A stretch of 64,000 bases of DNA, taken from contig NW_025335568.1 of NCBI RefSeq assembly GCF_004798865.1, positions 19,966,143 through 20,030,142 on the forward strand. The letters run 5' to 3'. Below the pieces are notes generated by a model. The model was not told where the DNA came from, did not search any database, and saw only the letters and a list, made by a program, of their open reading frames with translations. The position numbers and the translations under genes were made by a program. This document shows, piece after piece, positions 37,299 through 49,035 of this stretch. Each line of letters opens with the position of its first letter. The stretch's first letter is position 1. This DNA is from Varanus komodoensis (lineage: Eukaryota; Chordata; Lepidosauria; Squamata; Varanidae).

Positions 37299-37401
37299 AT
37301 CGATGAAGACAATTATAAAAGTGATGGTCAGGAAGAAGAAGAGGACACTGAAGATGATGTCTATGTGATTATGACTTCAGACTCCTCCTGTAATGTACCT
37401 T
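37299..37401 (+). CDS. BANK1: BANK1 coding exon, acidic linker with YxxM motif (partial gene)
   Basis: This 103-nt exon starts in phase 0 and ends in phase 1. A long pyrimidine tract and CAG precede it and GTAAGT follows. It encodes IDEDNYKSDG, an acidic run of Glu/Asp, then DDVYVIMTSDSS and CNVP. It corresponds to the human stretch after the ankyrin region that begins EIDINNEQENDYEED. BANK1 is a cytoplasmic adaptor of B-cell receptor signalling that binds LYN and calcium-signalling partners and is tyrosine phosphorylated. YVIM (37362-37373) fits the YxxM consensus for PI3-kinase p85 SH2 domains. I do not recall a YxxM at this place in human BANK1, while the paralogue BCAP has YVEM in a similar acidic context. 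Similarity to human is weak in this exon alone, and the identification rests on the exons that follow in phase. Confidence 0.8.
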
Positions 37402-39550
37402 GTAAGTTTTGAGATTTCTGATCCTGCCTTTGGATCTTCTCTTAGTAACCATATGTATATGCCATAATGTATATACCCACAGAGAAAGCTTAGTATTTGT
37501 TACAAAACTTTACCTTAGTCATTTTAGAGGATGCTGTTTGTGCATCCATTGGTTATACTGGGAATTATTGATCAACTCCTTTCAAGTAACACTTGTTTCT
37601 ACCACACAACATAACCTGGGCCTCCTAAACTAGCTTGTTGTCTCAGGTGTGGTAGGGTACCATAATTTCATTGCCAGTGTTGAAGTAAGATTCAGTGGTC
37701 AGTCTAGTCTGCTCCTATACCCAGACAGAGAATGCGCAGGAGGGTTTCATCTTGTCCTTTGGCAACAAAATATTTTCAGCTGGCCCTGAACTGATGGATA
37801 CTTTTGTCTTGAGCTCTAGCAAACACATGCTCTGAATTTTCCAATTGATATTGGTATATCTTCTCCTTCAGATAAGGGGTAGTGGCAAATACAGAACAAG
37901 GACCTTCAAGAAGTACTTCTCCTAGCTTGCAAGTCCTGTTATCCTTGCTCAGTGCCCATACTGAATGAGGTTGATGGGAGTCCTATAACATTTGGAAGAC
38001 CACACTTTCCCCACCTTTCAGTCTGAGTTTGTTGCATCTCTACCACTTGACAGCCTGCAGCTTGCAACTGAATGGCTGCTGAAACATACATACATCATTC
38101 AAAGTAGCAGTTGGCTTTGTAGCCAGTCAGTAGGATGACAGTAGTCCATTCCTTGGACAATAATCTGTGTGTGAATAAGCAATGCCACACAGATGCATAC
38201 AGTGGTGATCTTCACTGGACACCACCCTCTGAAGCACCACCTTGGAGGCAGCAGAGACGGGGGCCCCATCAAGGCCACTGGCAGCCCCCCTTTGGCACTT
38301 AGTGGCACCCATCGTTGCTGCCTGGCCAGAATCACTTTTTAAGAGTGGCAACTTTTTGTGTCTTTCCTGCCAAGTGACGGTGTAGTAGACTTGGTCACCC
38401 CCTCCACTTATTGGGTTGTCTGCATTTGAAAATACAGTGAGCTCCCAACTGGGCCATGCCTTGTTGGGGTTGCTTGTAATGGAGGCAGTCCTGGGTAAGA
38501 CAGCACACTAAGCTACCAGTCAGTTCCAAGTGAATGGGTCACATCCCATAACTTCCAGCAGATGCTTTAGATGCAAGCAGTTCAATCATCAATGAAATAG
38601 CCCAGCTTTCTTCAACCCCCTGATCTTCTCCAGATGTTTTGGACTAGAGTTCCCATTATCCCCAGTCAGCATGACCATGCATTTGGAATGTCAGAGAAGT
38701 CTGTAAAAGATTAAAATGTGTTCAGATTTCTGTGCATTTAACCTGCGGATTCCACAGTAGACCAGTTTTATCTGAGTGGTGCGGATTCTGCAGACTTCTG
38801 GAATTGCTTTGCACCTTGAGAAGGTTTTGCACTGATTCATGTTAATGCATTTGTGCAGTTGCACATTAGCATTAATGCACACTTGTGCTGGTACATGTGA
38901 TTGCAAGTTAGTGTTACTGAGTATTAGCAGAAATAGATTGTGCTAATTCTGGTTGAAAGAACCTATTCTGTCAGTGAACGGATGATGGAGTAAACAATGA
39001 AACAGAGACAATGGATTTTACAAAACTGGCAATTCCCTACCATATGGTGCATTTCTTGCAGTGGCTCAGACTTCTCTCAATAGGAATATTTATCCCATGT
39101 GCGGAATGTCATATAATAGGTTGGCAAGGCATGGTGTTTTAAAAATATACCAGGAGAGGTGCACAGGTTATGGCTTATTTGCTCAGCTCTTTCCTAAGCA
39201 CTGCACTACATTCAAAACTGGCCTCTTGAGCTGGCAGAGGTGGTCGTGGGGTGGGGAGGAGGCAATGAGCAGCCTGGCACAGTCTTTTGGATAAAGTCTA
39301 GCATTATCACATGCTGGAAGATGTTGCAAAGTGAAGTTACAAAATCTAATGAAAGCCTCCACCATCCATTTAATAAATATTTTAGATGTTCTTTTGCCGG
39401 AGTTATAAATGTGACAGCTTTCCACTGTATTAGTTCATGAAAGTTTTATTAGCTGTGCTGCTGTTATTTCTGTGAAAATCTGCAAACTATGAAATGCTTC
39501 CAGATGGCATATTTTAAATGAAATAATAATATATCCTCCAACTTTAGCAG
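37402..39550 (+). other. BANK1: BANK1 intron, about 2.1 kb
   Basis: Begins GTAAGT and ends TTAGCAG. Contains decayed MITE halves, with ACTCCC/CCAGATGTTTTGGAC-type arms near 37.96 and 38.63 kb, and otherwise unique AT-rich DNA. No further exon was seen; the phase-1 splice between the flanking exons is direct. Confidence 0.75.
38625..38690. repeat. Half of palindromic MITE
   Basis: TCTTCTCCAGATGTTTTGGA with CTAGAGTTCCCATTATCCC and CAGTCAGCATGACCATG form one arm plus loop of the 8.4 kb family; the second arm is absent. Confidence 0.55.
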
Positions 39551-39862
39551 TCAGGCCAAGCACAAGTGAACAGCCTGGAGCCAGTTTGAAAATCCAGAAT
39601 GGAGGAACCGATGATGAGGCAGAGCAGCAAGAAGATGCACAGGAAAGTGCGGTTGAGAACAAAACAAAGGGGGAGAGAAATGGATCAGAGGAAACCCCAC
39701 ATCATCACTTGGCCAGTCATGATAAGTGGCTGGATGATGTCACTGCCAAGGAGTCCTCCGAAGCAAACCTCAGAGGTGTCAGCTGTGCTGAGAGGCCGAC
39801 TTTACCCCCCCGAATTCAGCCTTCCACCACAAGACAGAATGAGCTTTTCTACTTATCTCCAG
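39551..39862 (+). CDS. BANK1: BANK1 coding exon, acidic/basic linker ending in proline-rich motif
   Basis: This 312-nt exon is preceded by TTAGCAG and followed by GTACTC, phase 1 to phase 1. Joined to the previous exon it reads F-RPSTSEQPGAS, a Glu/Gln/Asp-rich stretch, HDKWLDDVTAKES, and then ERPTLPPRIQP before LSPG. It matches the position and phase of the human exon that holds EDQYDDLYVFIPG, SRPPLPPPRP and ends TLPG. The proline motif is retained in altered form. The human Tyr-bearing YDDLYVF segment seems to be replaced by WLDDVTA, with no tyrosine there; the only tyrosine in the exon is near its end, in LFYLSPG. The linker is predicted to be disordered and fast-evolving, so detailed alignment is uncertain. 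Confidence 0.88.
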
Positions 39863-40204
39863 GTACTCATGGCAGAAAACAAATTCTAAAATTTATCGGC
39901 ATAAATGTTTAAAGACTGAGAGAAGCAGATACTGACCTCGTATTGCATGGGGAACACATCATCAGTGTACCCAATGCAAGTTATATCAGGCTCCCATAGG
40001 AATTGTACAGAATTATTTTTCTTGTAAGCAATTATTTTGGGCTGTGTTCAGGTTTCCTCTCTGCCTTTTCTTGTCCCAAAGTGATAAAATGCAAACTCTA
40101 GTTACTGCAATCAGTCCCATGAAGGGGCAGATCTTCTATGCATGGTCATTGTTTATTTCCCATAGCAGTGTCATTATCCGTATGTACTGTCAGTGAGGTA
40201 TCGT

Positions 40205-40290
40205 GGTTTACAATGCAATCTTACACATGTCTTCTTAGAAATAAGTCTTATTGTTTTCAGCAGCACTTACTCCCTGGGACAATGATTATT
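40205..40290. repeat. Squamate MITE/SINE copy (GCAATCTTACACATGTC)
   Basis: CAATGCAATCTTACACATGT, TTAGAAATAAGTCTTATTGT and AGCACTTACTCCCTGGGAC appear in the palindromic order of the family at 23.04 kb. Confidence 0.6.
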
Positions 40291-40924
40291 GTGTCACATA
40301 TCATAAACATAAAATAGGTTTCTTAGACAATTGGCTTGCTTGGTAACTCGTTGTCTGATCTGGAGGTGAAGCAGCAGCAGTCTCGGAGGTACCTGTCTCA
40401 GGAAGATTGAATGAGCACTTTCCCTGATGCAAATGTTTGGCAGGAGCAATGCTGGAGATGGAAGCATCTTCTTTGATGTCAGAGTTGGGCAACAGCCATT
40501 TGGGGGTTGCTGTACAAAGGGAACTGAGTCAGCATGTCTTTAGGATGACTGCATGGTAGCATCCATCCTGGGGAGGGCAGTTCTTAATAAAATATACAGA
40601 TACAGCTGACCACCTAAGTAATGAGGCTGGAATAAGCAGTTCTGGATGGAGGGGTCTGCTTGCCAGGATAAGCAATGCTTCTCTTCTTTTTGAGTCATAT
40701 TAATGATCATTTTCATGATATTGGGAATTATATTGTTAGCATTCTTGTGTGTGTGTAGGGCTAAAAGGCATTTCTTAGTGCATCCTGTACTTCAAAACTC
40801 ATATATAGAATAAAAGAGGAATGCCTAATTAATAAATGGTAAAAGGCATATACCCTAATTTTAATAGACTTTCAGCTTTAGCATCCTCTATGGATTCCAT
40901 TAGCTCTCTCTTAATCCATTTAGT

Positions 40925-41055
40925 TTTGCCACCTAGAGATCTGGGTTCTAGTTCACTCAACCATGAAACTCACTGGGTGACTTTGGCCCAGTTACACACT
41001 CAGTTCAACCTACCTTTCACAGGTTCCTGAAAAACAGGATTCTGTGGGTAAGCAT
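40925..41055 (-). repeat. MIR/CORE-SINE-like copy, minus strand
   Basis: GATCTGGGTTCTAGTTCACT, CATGAAACTCACTGGGTGAC, TTTGGCCCAGTTACACACTC and AACCTACCTTTCACAGG are the reverse of the family order seen at 42.38 kb. Confidence 0.75.
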
Positions 41056-42379
41056 CTTCAAAAAGCTCTGTCCTGCAGGTCTTAGTAGTCAGGTGAATCC
41101 ATAGCAAGGTAAGCTACCCCTCAGATGCACAGGTCGTTAAAGATTAAGACCAGCACCTTGAATTGACCCTGGCAAATCAGCTGGCAATTGGTGCAAGATT
41201 TTCAGGGAAGATGTAATATGTCTCTATACTGTACAACAGTAACAGCCTGGCACATGACATGTGGGCCTTGGTCATGTGATCACACATTGAAAAATGCACA
41301 CAGAAGCTGAGTTTGGATCTGCTATCCCTGATATGCATTAATGGCATGGCAGGCAGGCCAGGGGAGCATGAATGCAAGATCTGTTTTTAGTTCCCACTCC
41401 TCATCATGAATAGCAAAACAATGCCAAATATCCTCATCAAACTACCGCTCCCAAGATTCTTTTAGGGAAAGCCATGGCAGTTCAATTGGTATGAAACTGA
41501 TATAACTTAGTGTGCCATGCAACATATTGCCACAAAAACAGTGTTCTTTTATGGCTAAAAAGTAAAGGGTGTTGGGATTCACATCATAAACATACCACTA
41601 TAATGCAAGGTGGATCAGTCAGGAGTCTAAACTCCATACCGACTTTTGTATGATTGTGTCCTGGAAATGCTACAGATCCCACATGAGCTGTTGCACCAAT
41701 GCAGACAGAATCAAAAGATTTATTGGAAAGAGTCTAGAATGGTTTGCTAGACTGCTGAATGGGACCATGACTGGGCCAGACATGAATAAGTCTACTTCAT
41801 GATTAATTTGCCCATAAGCAGACATGCAGAACAAATTAGGCAGCTCCAGTTATATTCTGGAGATGAAGCAGAATCCCTCTGAAGCGCTTTCCATTTAATT
41901 GTGCTGTGTTTCAGTGAAGTATTATATTGGTTTCATCTTTGGGTGGGGATGATACTTTTCAAAGCGAAACAGTAATGAGTCATCCTTTCACATTGTTTAG
42001 AGAACTGTTTACTGCAGGTTCAGCAGGATAATAACTAAAAGCAATCCAGAATCAAACCCTCTCTCCCAGGGAAAGATTCATTTAGTAGCAGGAGTGCCCC
42101 CTGTGGAAGTTCAGAGCCCAAAAGAGCTAATACAGTTGGGATACCAAGAACAACAGAACAACCTGTCCCTCAATTGGAACAGGTTATATTTCCATTGCTT
42201 TTAGGTAATGCGATGTATTTTTTAAAAAGTGGCTTTTCTTAATTGTGATAAAGGAAGTGTCCTTGAGTAAATAATGTGTTTCTTTAAACACTTCTGTAAT
42301 AACCAATTCTACATAAGGCTTTCAAAAAATTAATAAGTATTCATTGTAACCCAGAATGTTTTACATGGTCTTTCTCCTC

Positions 42380-42535
42380 TCTCTTTTATTATCAGAACTA
42401 CCCTGTGAGGTAGATTGGGCTGAGAGTCCATGAGTGGCCCCAAGTCACCCAGTGAGTTCAATGGCTAAGTGGAACTAGAACCCAGATCTTTCTAGTTGCA
42501 GTCCAGCACTCTAAGCACAATACAACACTCCAGTA
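42380..42535 (+). repeat. MIR/CORE-SINE-like copy, the best preserved in the window
   Basis: ATTATCAGAACTACCCTGTG, AGGTAGATTGGGCTGAGAGT, GGCCCCAAGTCACCCAGTGA, ATGGCTAAGTGGAACTAGAA, CCCAGATCTTTCTAGTTGCA and GTCCAGCACTCTAAGCAC give the whole core plus tRNA-related end in order. Confidence 0.8.
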
Positions 42536-43948
42536 ACATGAGTGCCTTCTGTAGAAGTTCGAAAACCAAAAAGCTTATATAGTTCAGCTAGCTGGGCATA
42601 GAGACTTAAACTTGTTTAATCAGAGGAGTGACTGTGATTGCTCTTTGTTCCCTTTTTGATACAAACTTACCAAAACCCCAAATTTAATCAGAAAGAACTT
42701 GAAATTTCTAAAAGCTTTTACAAAACTTAGGGGAGAATTTGAGAGGCATTAGGATTTTCTGGAGTCTGAGCACGAAGGTACTCCAGCCTCAATTCTCTGG
42801 CCCAAAATATCCTGTGTATCCTCACAGCCAATGGAAATAACTGAGGGGGCTACTCTCCAACCTGAGATTGCAAGTGGTCCTTGGAGAAGGAAAAGGGGTG
42901 TGCTGGTGGGAGGGGCAGGGGCCACAGAGTTGCACTGAGTTCAACTGAAGTTCCAGCATCCTTCCCCAACTTCCTGGCACAAAAAATAGCTGTCCAGATA
43001 AAATGCAGGGCACGGTTATGGTGGCAGCAGAGTTTGTCACCTCTCCACCTTGGATCTTGCATCAGATGCATGTAAGCATCTGAGTTTGGATCCCTGAGTA
43101 TTCAGCCACATTTGTGGTGTTGACTTGGGTCGCACCAATGCCAGCGCTAGGTTTTAGAAGGCCCTTGGGTAAGCCATAATCCAAAATCTGGCACTAAAAA
43201 CAAGCTTAAGCACATTCAGCAAAACAAGATTTACTCAACAGGATGCTTCTGTTACTATTCCACTTAGAATATACTGTACCTCAAGGGCTAAAAAGCTGAC
43301 ATATGTAAATTACAGTGAATTCTAATATTACCAGGCATTTTATATGAAGCTCATTTCATAAAGCTGTTCTAGAGGTTGTGTTTTTTCCAGTTTGGGTTGT
43401 GGTGTGAGCTTAGCAGCATTTAGAATGAAAAATCGTTTTTGTTAATACTTGCATTAACAGTATTTGCATAGGTAGACAGCAGCAACAGCAATAATGTTGT
43501 CAGCATCCAGCAAGTTCAGAAAACTGACATTCTCACAATAAAGTATACACTAAGGCAGTGTTGTTAGACAGCAAACCACAAATGAAGGGAAAGTCCTCCA
43601 AAACAGAATTACAGAGGACAACATAGCACCAATGCAGACCTAGCAATGCACATATGAATTTTATGATATTTATTAAGTGAAAGCACTTGCTTATTTATTT
43701 CAGATTATATCTAACTGCTTTTCCTGTCTTTAACACAAAATCCCTAAGCAGTTCACAATATTCAATCATGATAAAACCCCATAAAATTAATCAACAAAAC
43801 AGAAATCTACTGGCTATTTCAGATTTCAAGATCTGACCCCAGAGATGATGCTCTAACCTTGCAAACATTTCTGTTGGCTGTTTTCTGCCAATGCTTTCAT
43901 TCACCTTAGAGTGTAAATAATGAAAATGGCATTGTACATATTTTGCAG

Positions 43949-44197
43949 CATGGGAAGCAATGAATAACCAGAAGGAGACCAAAGAGACAAATGGGGACCA
44001 GAAAGAAGATGATGAAGCAGAAGATCCATACACTTCTGCTATGGAGGACAATGGCATCTATGATATGATTCTTACTAATGCGATTAAAGAGCGAAAGAAA
44101 GAAAGTCGATCTTTCATTATGAACCGTCCACCAGCCCCTGCACCTCGTCCATCGGCAGTCCCCATGAAAGAGGAAAATACACCTTACATAGCACAAG
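43949..44197 (+). CDS. BANK1: BANK1 coding exon, PYT/YDMIL tyrosine motifs and NRPPAPAPRP
   Basis: This is the best-conserved exon and the anchor for the gene call. It is 249 nt, preceded by TTTTGCAG and followed by GTAATG, phase 1 to phase 1. In order it encodes AWEAMNNQKETKETNGDQKE, a DDEAED acidic run, PYTSAMEDNGIYDMILTNA, a basic KERKKE segment, SRSFIMNRPPAPAPRP, and KEENTPYIAQ. Human BANK1 has EDPYTFAEIDDSEYDMILAN, SRSFIINRPPAPTPRP and KEETTPYIAQ in the same order. Both candidate phosphotyrosines are kept (codons at 44029 and 44059), as are the proline-rich SH3-type site and the PYIAQ tyrosine. The acidic stretch before PYT is shorter than in human. Confidence 0.97.
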
Positions 44198-46162
44198 GTA
44201 ATGGTTGTTAGTATACCATCTGCAACAGATTTTTGTGATGGCATGGGAAATCTCTTTCAGCCTGATGGCAAAATGCAATTTTAGAAAAACATCCCAGAGC
44301 TACATTCTACTGGTGGCCAGGGCCAAAGGACAAAATACAAAATAAATCCAATTTATTTTGATTGAAATCTTAGGGCCCAATCCAGTAGGGATTTCTCTAA
44401 GCCTCCAAGGGCAGCCTGATAAGCTCGGAAGAGTGGCAAGCACCATTCTTTGCATACTGGCAGTGAAGGAAGTAGGGTAATATGACCACTAATCCCCATT
44501 TCCAAGGTCATACCTCTTTTCCAACTTCGTATTTGGGAATCCAAATTACCCTTTTGTCCTCTAGTCACTGTCTAGGGGCTGTAGGATCATTCAGTTACCA
44601 CCAGCACCTGAGAAACATTTCAATCTTTTAGAACGGAGGGCAGAAGAGTGTAAAAACTGGAGAACTACTAAATGATTGGTGGTAGGAGGAAAGGGTGTGT
44701 GTCCAGAAAATGAGTCTGTAGCCACCACCTGGGAAACCAGGGGGCCAGATTTTACCCACGGGCATAAGTTTCCCACCTCTACCCTAATCTCTGATGAATA
44801 TCTGTGGTTGATTCATGTTGGCAACACCTTTCTTAGGCCAATGCAACAGATGCCTATGAAGGGATCTTTGATCCTAGATCAAAGAGTCTTTTACAACACA
44901 GTATTATGGCCACTAGATTGGAGCCACCATGATACAAATTATGCTGGCAGCAGCTCAGCCTCTTTTCTTCATGCTCTGATGTGTAACACTTAGATTGTCA
45001 AAACTGGCCATCTAAGGAGTTGGCAGGATGGCGGAAGCATGGAAGTGACCTTCGCGTGTGCCTTCCTTCTCCCCTAAATAAGATGCCTGTAATCCTGTGT
45101 CTTGAGTATCTGAATTCATTTGTACTCTTAGTGAATCAAGAAAACATTATGCCCACAAAGGATTAATTTAAACATAGTGCATGGATCAACCTGAAAAGAA
45201 TTAGCTTGCAATGCATTGATAAAGTATGGAAGGAAATGACAGACTTCTCAGGCACTTTTCATTCTCAAAGTCACACAGTGATAAAGATTCTGTGTGTAAC
45301 TGTTCTTGTTGGGCTGCGCGTGTAAGGTTTCGAATCAGTAAGGGTCTGTGCTGGATGATGTGTGTGTGTGTTTTTTAAAGAAATAAAAAGCAGCATATAA
45401 TTTTTCTGAAATAAATTGATGGGCTGAACTTAGTTTATTACCTTGAGCAATGGTTTCAAAGGTCCCATCTGGCTCAGCACTGCCTCTGTGGCAGAGTGGT
45501 CCGGAGCTTGGGCCTGCCCCCCTTGTCTCATCAGAATAAAAGAGGGAGTTAGAGCAAAAGCCTATCTAGTTCCACCTTCTGTTCCCACAGCGATCAGCCA
45601 ACTTCCTCTAGGAAGCCCATGAACAGGAAAGGAATGCAATAACCCTTCCCACTCATCTCTCCAGAACCTTATATATCTGCAGTCAAAGATGGCCAGACAG
45701 CAAGTGCCAGTCCCCACAGGGAACCCTGGGCCAGATAGTTCAATGGCTTAACTCAGCATTACGATAGCTTCAAATATCATTCAACAGTTGTATTTATATC
45801 TTTGTTACTGGTATGCAAGGCCTGTTCCAGACCTAGCAAGGCTTTCACCCACAGATCTGAAGTACTAGACCTTCACTTCAGTGGAGGAAGGCAAAGACAA
45901 GCCTGTACTCCTTCGTGAAAATGCTGGTGGGGTGTACATACCAGCTCTTGGTCCAGGACTCGGCTGAGATAGAGATTTTATGGATCCTTTCCAGGCCAGC
46001 TACATGTGTCTTTCAGTTACCAGCAGAAGTCCACCCTCAAACCAGAGTAACCAGTGGTGGAAAGAATTGTGGGATTTATGAGTGGGCACCAGTGGCAACC
46101 CTATGCCTATGGTAGGGCAGAGATGATTATCAAAGAGAGAAAAGAAGCAAATTGAATCATGC

Positions 46163-46200
46163 TTCTCTCCCTCCCCCCCTCCCTCCCTCCCCCCCTCTCA
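46163..46200. repeat. CT-rich low-complexity tract
   Basis: CTCTCCCTCCCCCCCTCCCT-type polypyrimidine stretch on the + strand. Confidence 0.9.
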
Positions 46201-47199
46201 TTTGTAAGTATAATTTACCTTTCTAAAGATATTTATATCAGTTTAATACCATGTTAGCTATCATAATATCCCACAAGCACCATATAGACAGTGTTAAAGA
46301 TCATCTGCTGGAGATTCACAGTTCACTTAAAAAACTAGTTTCCATCCAAGGTCCTTGGGAAAAAGCTTGCTTGCAGTAGGAACATCTGAAGTTTAAGCTA
46401 ATTCTCATTTAGCAATAGCTCAACTGTGCATCTGAGGTTGAGGGAGGGGGGAATGACCCTGCTATGCAAAATTACCTTGCAAAGAACAATTGTGATTCTT
46501 ATCTGGGTGCCTAACAAGGAGTTCAGGCATGTTCTCTTTTTGCAGAAAGAGAATTTTTGAATATCATTTCAGATTGTCATACTATCTTGAATACATTGCA
46601 AAACACCCTATCCCCTTAAATAAATAGTTGAGTGGTGCTACTTCCCCGTTCCCACCTGCCAATCCTTGTGAAATTCATACAAGACAAATATTTAGCAATA
46701 TAAGGATATTTCATCAAGGTGAAACCACACTGCAATGCCAGAATGATTCAGCATCCAGATGGCGTTCACTCCCAGAGTGCTCCCTTTCCATTTCTTGAGT
46801 TTTTAATATTCTTCACCTGGTTATTTCAATATGCCTCCAATTACACCATGACCGAATAACTGTTAAATAAATGCATGAGAGCTTTTTGTTTCTTCACACA
46901 TAGTGAAGGGATTGTGCTCATTACTGGCACAGGATCATCACCCCTGGAGACTGAAGCTAGTACAATTTAACCACAGACAGGTGCAGTTTTGCTTACAACG
47001 ATCTGTCATGTCACTACGCTCTGACCTCAGAGACTTATCTCAGGCCTAAGGGAGATAGCTTGAGCCTCTGTGGTTGGTGACTCATCGGCATCCCTGACTA
47101 CCATTGCCAAGACGGAAGCCTGACAGCTGCAGTTGGCGCTTTCATCCTTTCATTTGACTCACGCCACTTTCCAACAGGTTGTGTCACTTGCCATTCAGT

Positions 47200-47278
47200 G
47201 CCATTGCCTTTAATGGGATATGCATATTTACTCAGAAGTGAATCCCACCAAGAACCTTAGAAGCAGAGCTTCTGCCCA
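47200..47278. repeat. Squamate MITE/SINE copy
   Basis: CATTGCCTTTAATGGGATAT, GCATATTTACTCAGAAGTGA and ATCCCACCAAG are a diverged copy of the cattgaactcaatgggacttacttctgagtagac family. Confidence 0.55.
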
Positions 47279-47734
47279 AGTAATTGATGCACAAAATTGC
47301 AGAGTTACAACCAAACAAGATGGAGCACCAGAGATGCATCACTGAGATGCATTCCAGGTCTATTGCTTATGTTGTTGGCAAAAACTGCAATAGTGGCTCT
47401 AACTCATTGCCCCACACAGTGTTGATTCTTCAGTGCAGATTACTCCTTCCCATCAACTGGGAACTGTTATCTGTTGGGTGGGGAAACCAGTATCTGTTGG
47501 TACCTGGATGGTTCCCAGTCCATGGCTAACAGAAGCACCAAGAGGGGATTCGAACAGGAGACTCCACAGGATTACCAGAAAAATCTGCAATGGATTCAAA
47601 TGAGTTTGACTTTCTAAGGATCCACAGCAGAATGGCTTTTCCAGAATTTCACAGATTCCACAGATTTGCAGAGTGGGAATTTATTTATTATTTATTTCTT
47701 GTATTTCTATCTTTTATTTTTTTTCTTTTCAAGG

Positions 47735-47890
47735 AACTCAAGGTGCTTACATAATTCTTTTCCTTCTCTCAATCTTATCCTCACAACACCCCTGTGAGGT
47801 AGGTTGGGCTGAGAGTCTGTGAGTGGTCCAAACTCAGCCAGGTAGATATCCTGAGTTCCATTCCCACACTCACACCACACTGGCTCTTCA
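47735..47890 (+). repeat. MIR/CORE-SINE-like copy
   Basis: AATCTTATCCTCACAACACC, CCTGTGAGGTAGGTTGGGCT, GAGAGTCTGTGAGTGGTCCA and AACTCAGCCAGGTAGATATC are followed by CACACCACACTGGC. It is preceded by an (ATTT)-rich stretch. Confidence 0.8.
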
Positions 47891-48499
47891 AATTCAAATA
47901 CTTCAAAGCATGTGGAAGGCGCCAGGCTGGGGAAGACTGAACGAGCTTGCTTTCTTCCTGGAACCACAGTCTGATTGTGATGTTCTGATAACAGGCACAT
48001 GCTCAGTCAAAGCATAATTCCCCTTAATGTCATTGCATTCACAGCAAGCGCTTGCTTCGAATCAACAAGATTCATATAATGTCATCAGTGATATTTGAGG
48101 GCTTTTGTCAAAACAGGTGGTGCTTCCAATGGAGCAAATCAGCCTTTTGCTGCCTCAACATCCTACATTAGACAATTAAAGCCGAGAAAAGGAATTGAAC
48201 TGAGAGAATGAACTGAATTCACCAAAGTAAATGCTTCTGAAAGCAGCCTCAATGGCTCTTTCCTGCTTTGGTTCACTATATTATCCACCAAAATCAGCAT
48301 AAATGTTCCTTCTCAAGATGTCATTCCAAAGACTATTATTAACATTCTCTGCACAGAACCAGTACAGGAGCATCACTCCTCCATTAGCCTGGGGTATTGA
48401 TGCAAACTGCAGCAGCTTAGTTCCAGAGGGGACCGCAGTGCCAGCTCAGAGATTCTTCCCAGTGCTGAGAAGGGCCTAACATTACTAGCACCGATGGTA

Positions 48500-49035
48500 C
48501 AGCTGCTTGCAACCTCTAGACTGCAATGAGCCCTTGAGGCAAGTCCAGAAGCAGGAGCTAGTGCAGAATACAGCAGCCCAGCCATTCTCTTTCAGCATGC
48601 GGCTCCTTAGCAGAGGGCCAAGTTTAAGGTCTGGATACCAGTGTATAAAGCCTTACACAATCAAGAAATCTGAAACAGCACGTCCTCCCTTACCAGCTTG
48701 CCAAGTCACAGACGTGATCAAATACCATGACACGAGTGTGCCCTTATGGAACTATGGGCCAACTGGAATCCTTTCAGAGAAGTGTCTGCAACTTCCTGCC
48801 TTTTGTGGTCAGGCAGGCACCAAACAGTTGTTTTTATTGCCTGCTGAATGCATCTTTATTTCAGGAAGTTTTCCTGAACTAAACCAGCCACAGTTTTATT
48901 GATACAGGTTTATTGAATTTGTCTTTAATCATACTGTTTTATCCTTTTACTTGACTTATCTTTTATCATTCAACATTCTGAAAGCTCCATGCTGGAATAT
49001 CGAGTGGTAGATACATCTTGTAAATGAATAAATAG
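48500..49035 (+). repeat. L2-type LINE 3' fragment with tail
   Basis: Translation gives LVQNTAAQPF, matching the L2 protein word VQNAAARL, and the order of later words (GTATAAAGCC, GAACTATGGG, TTCAGGAAG) follows the family. The end GTGGTAGATACATCTTGTAA then ATGAATAAATAG is a diverged L2 tail. The frame is open for 131 codons at 48507-48902 but in a decayed element. Confidence 0.65.

Larger units (their letters stand above)
39863..43948 (+). other. BANK1: BANK1 intron, about 4.1 kb
   Basis: GT-AG intron (GTACTC ... TTTGCAG). Contains an AGTAAGCCCC-type MITE copy near 40.2 kb, CORE-SINE-like copies on both strands at 40.9 and 42.4 kb, and otherwise unique sequence. The 83-codon frame that starts in its last bases belongs to the next exon. 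Confidence 0.75.

Noticed and set aside
43906-44244. 112-codon minus-strand frame
   Set aside because: Antisense shadow of the conserved BANK1 exon at 43949-44197.
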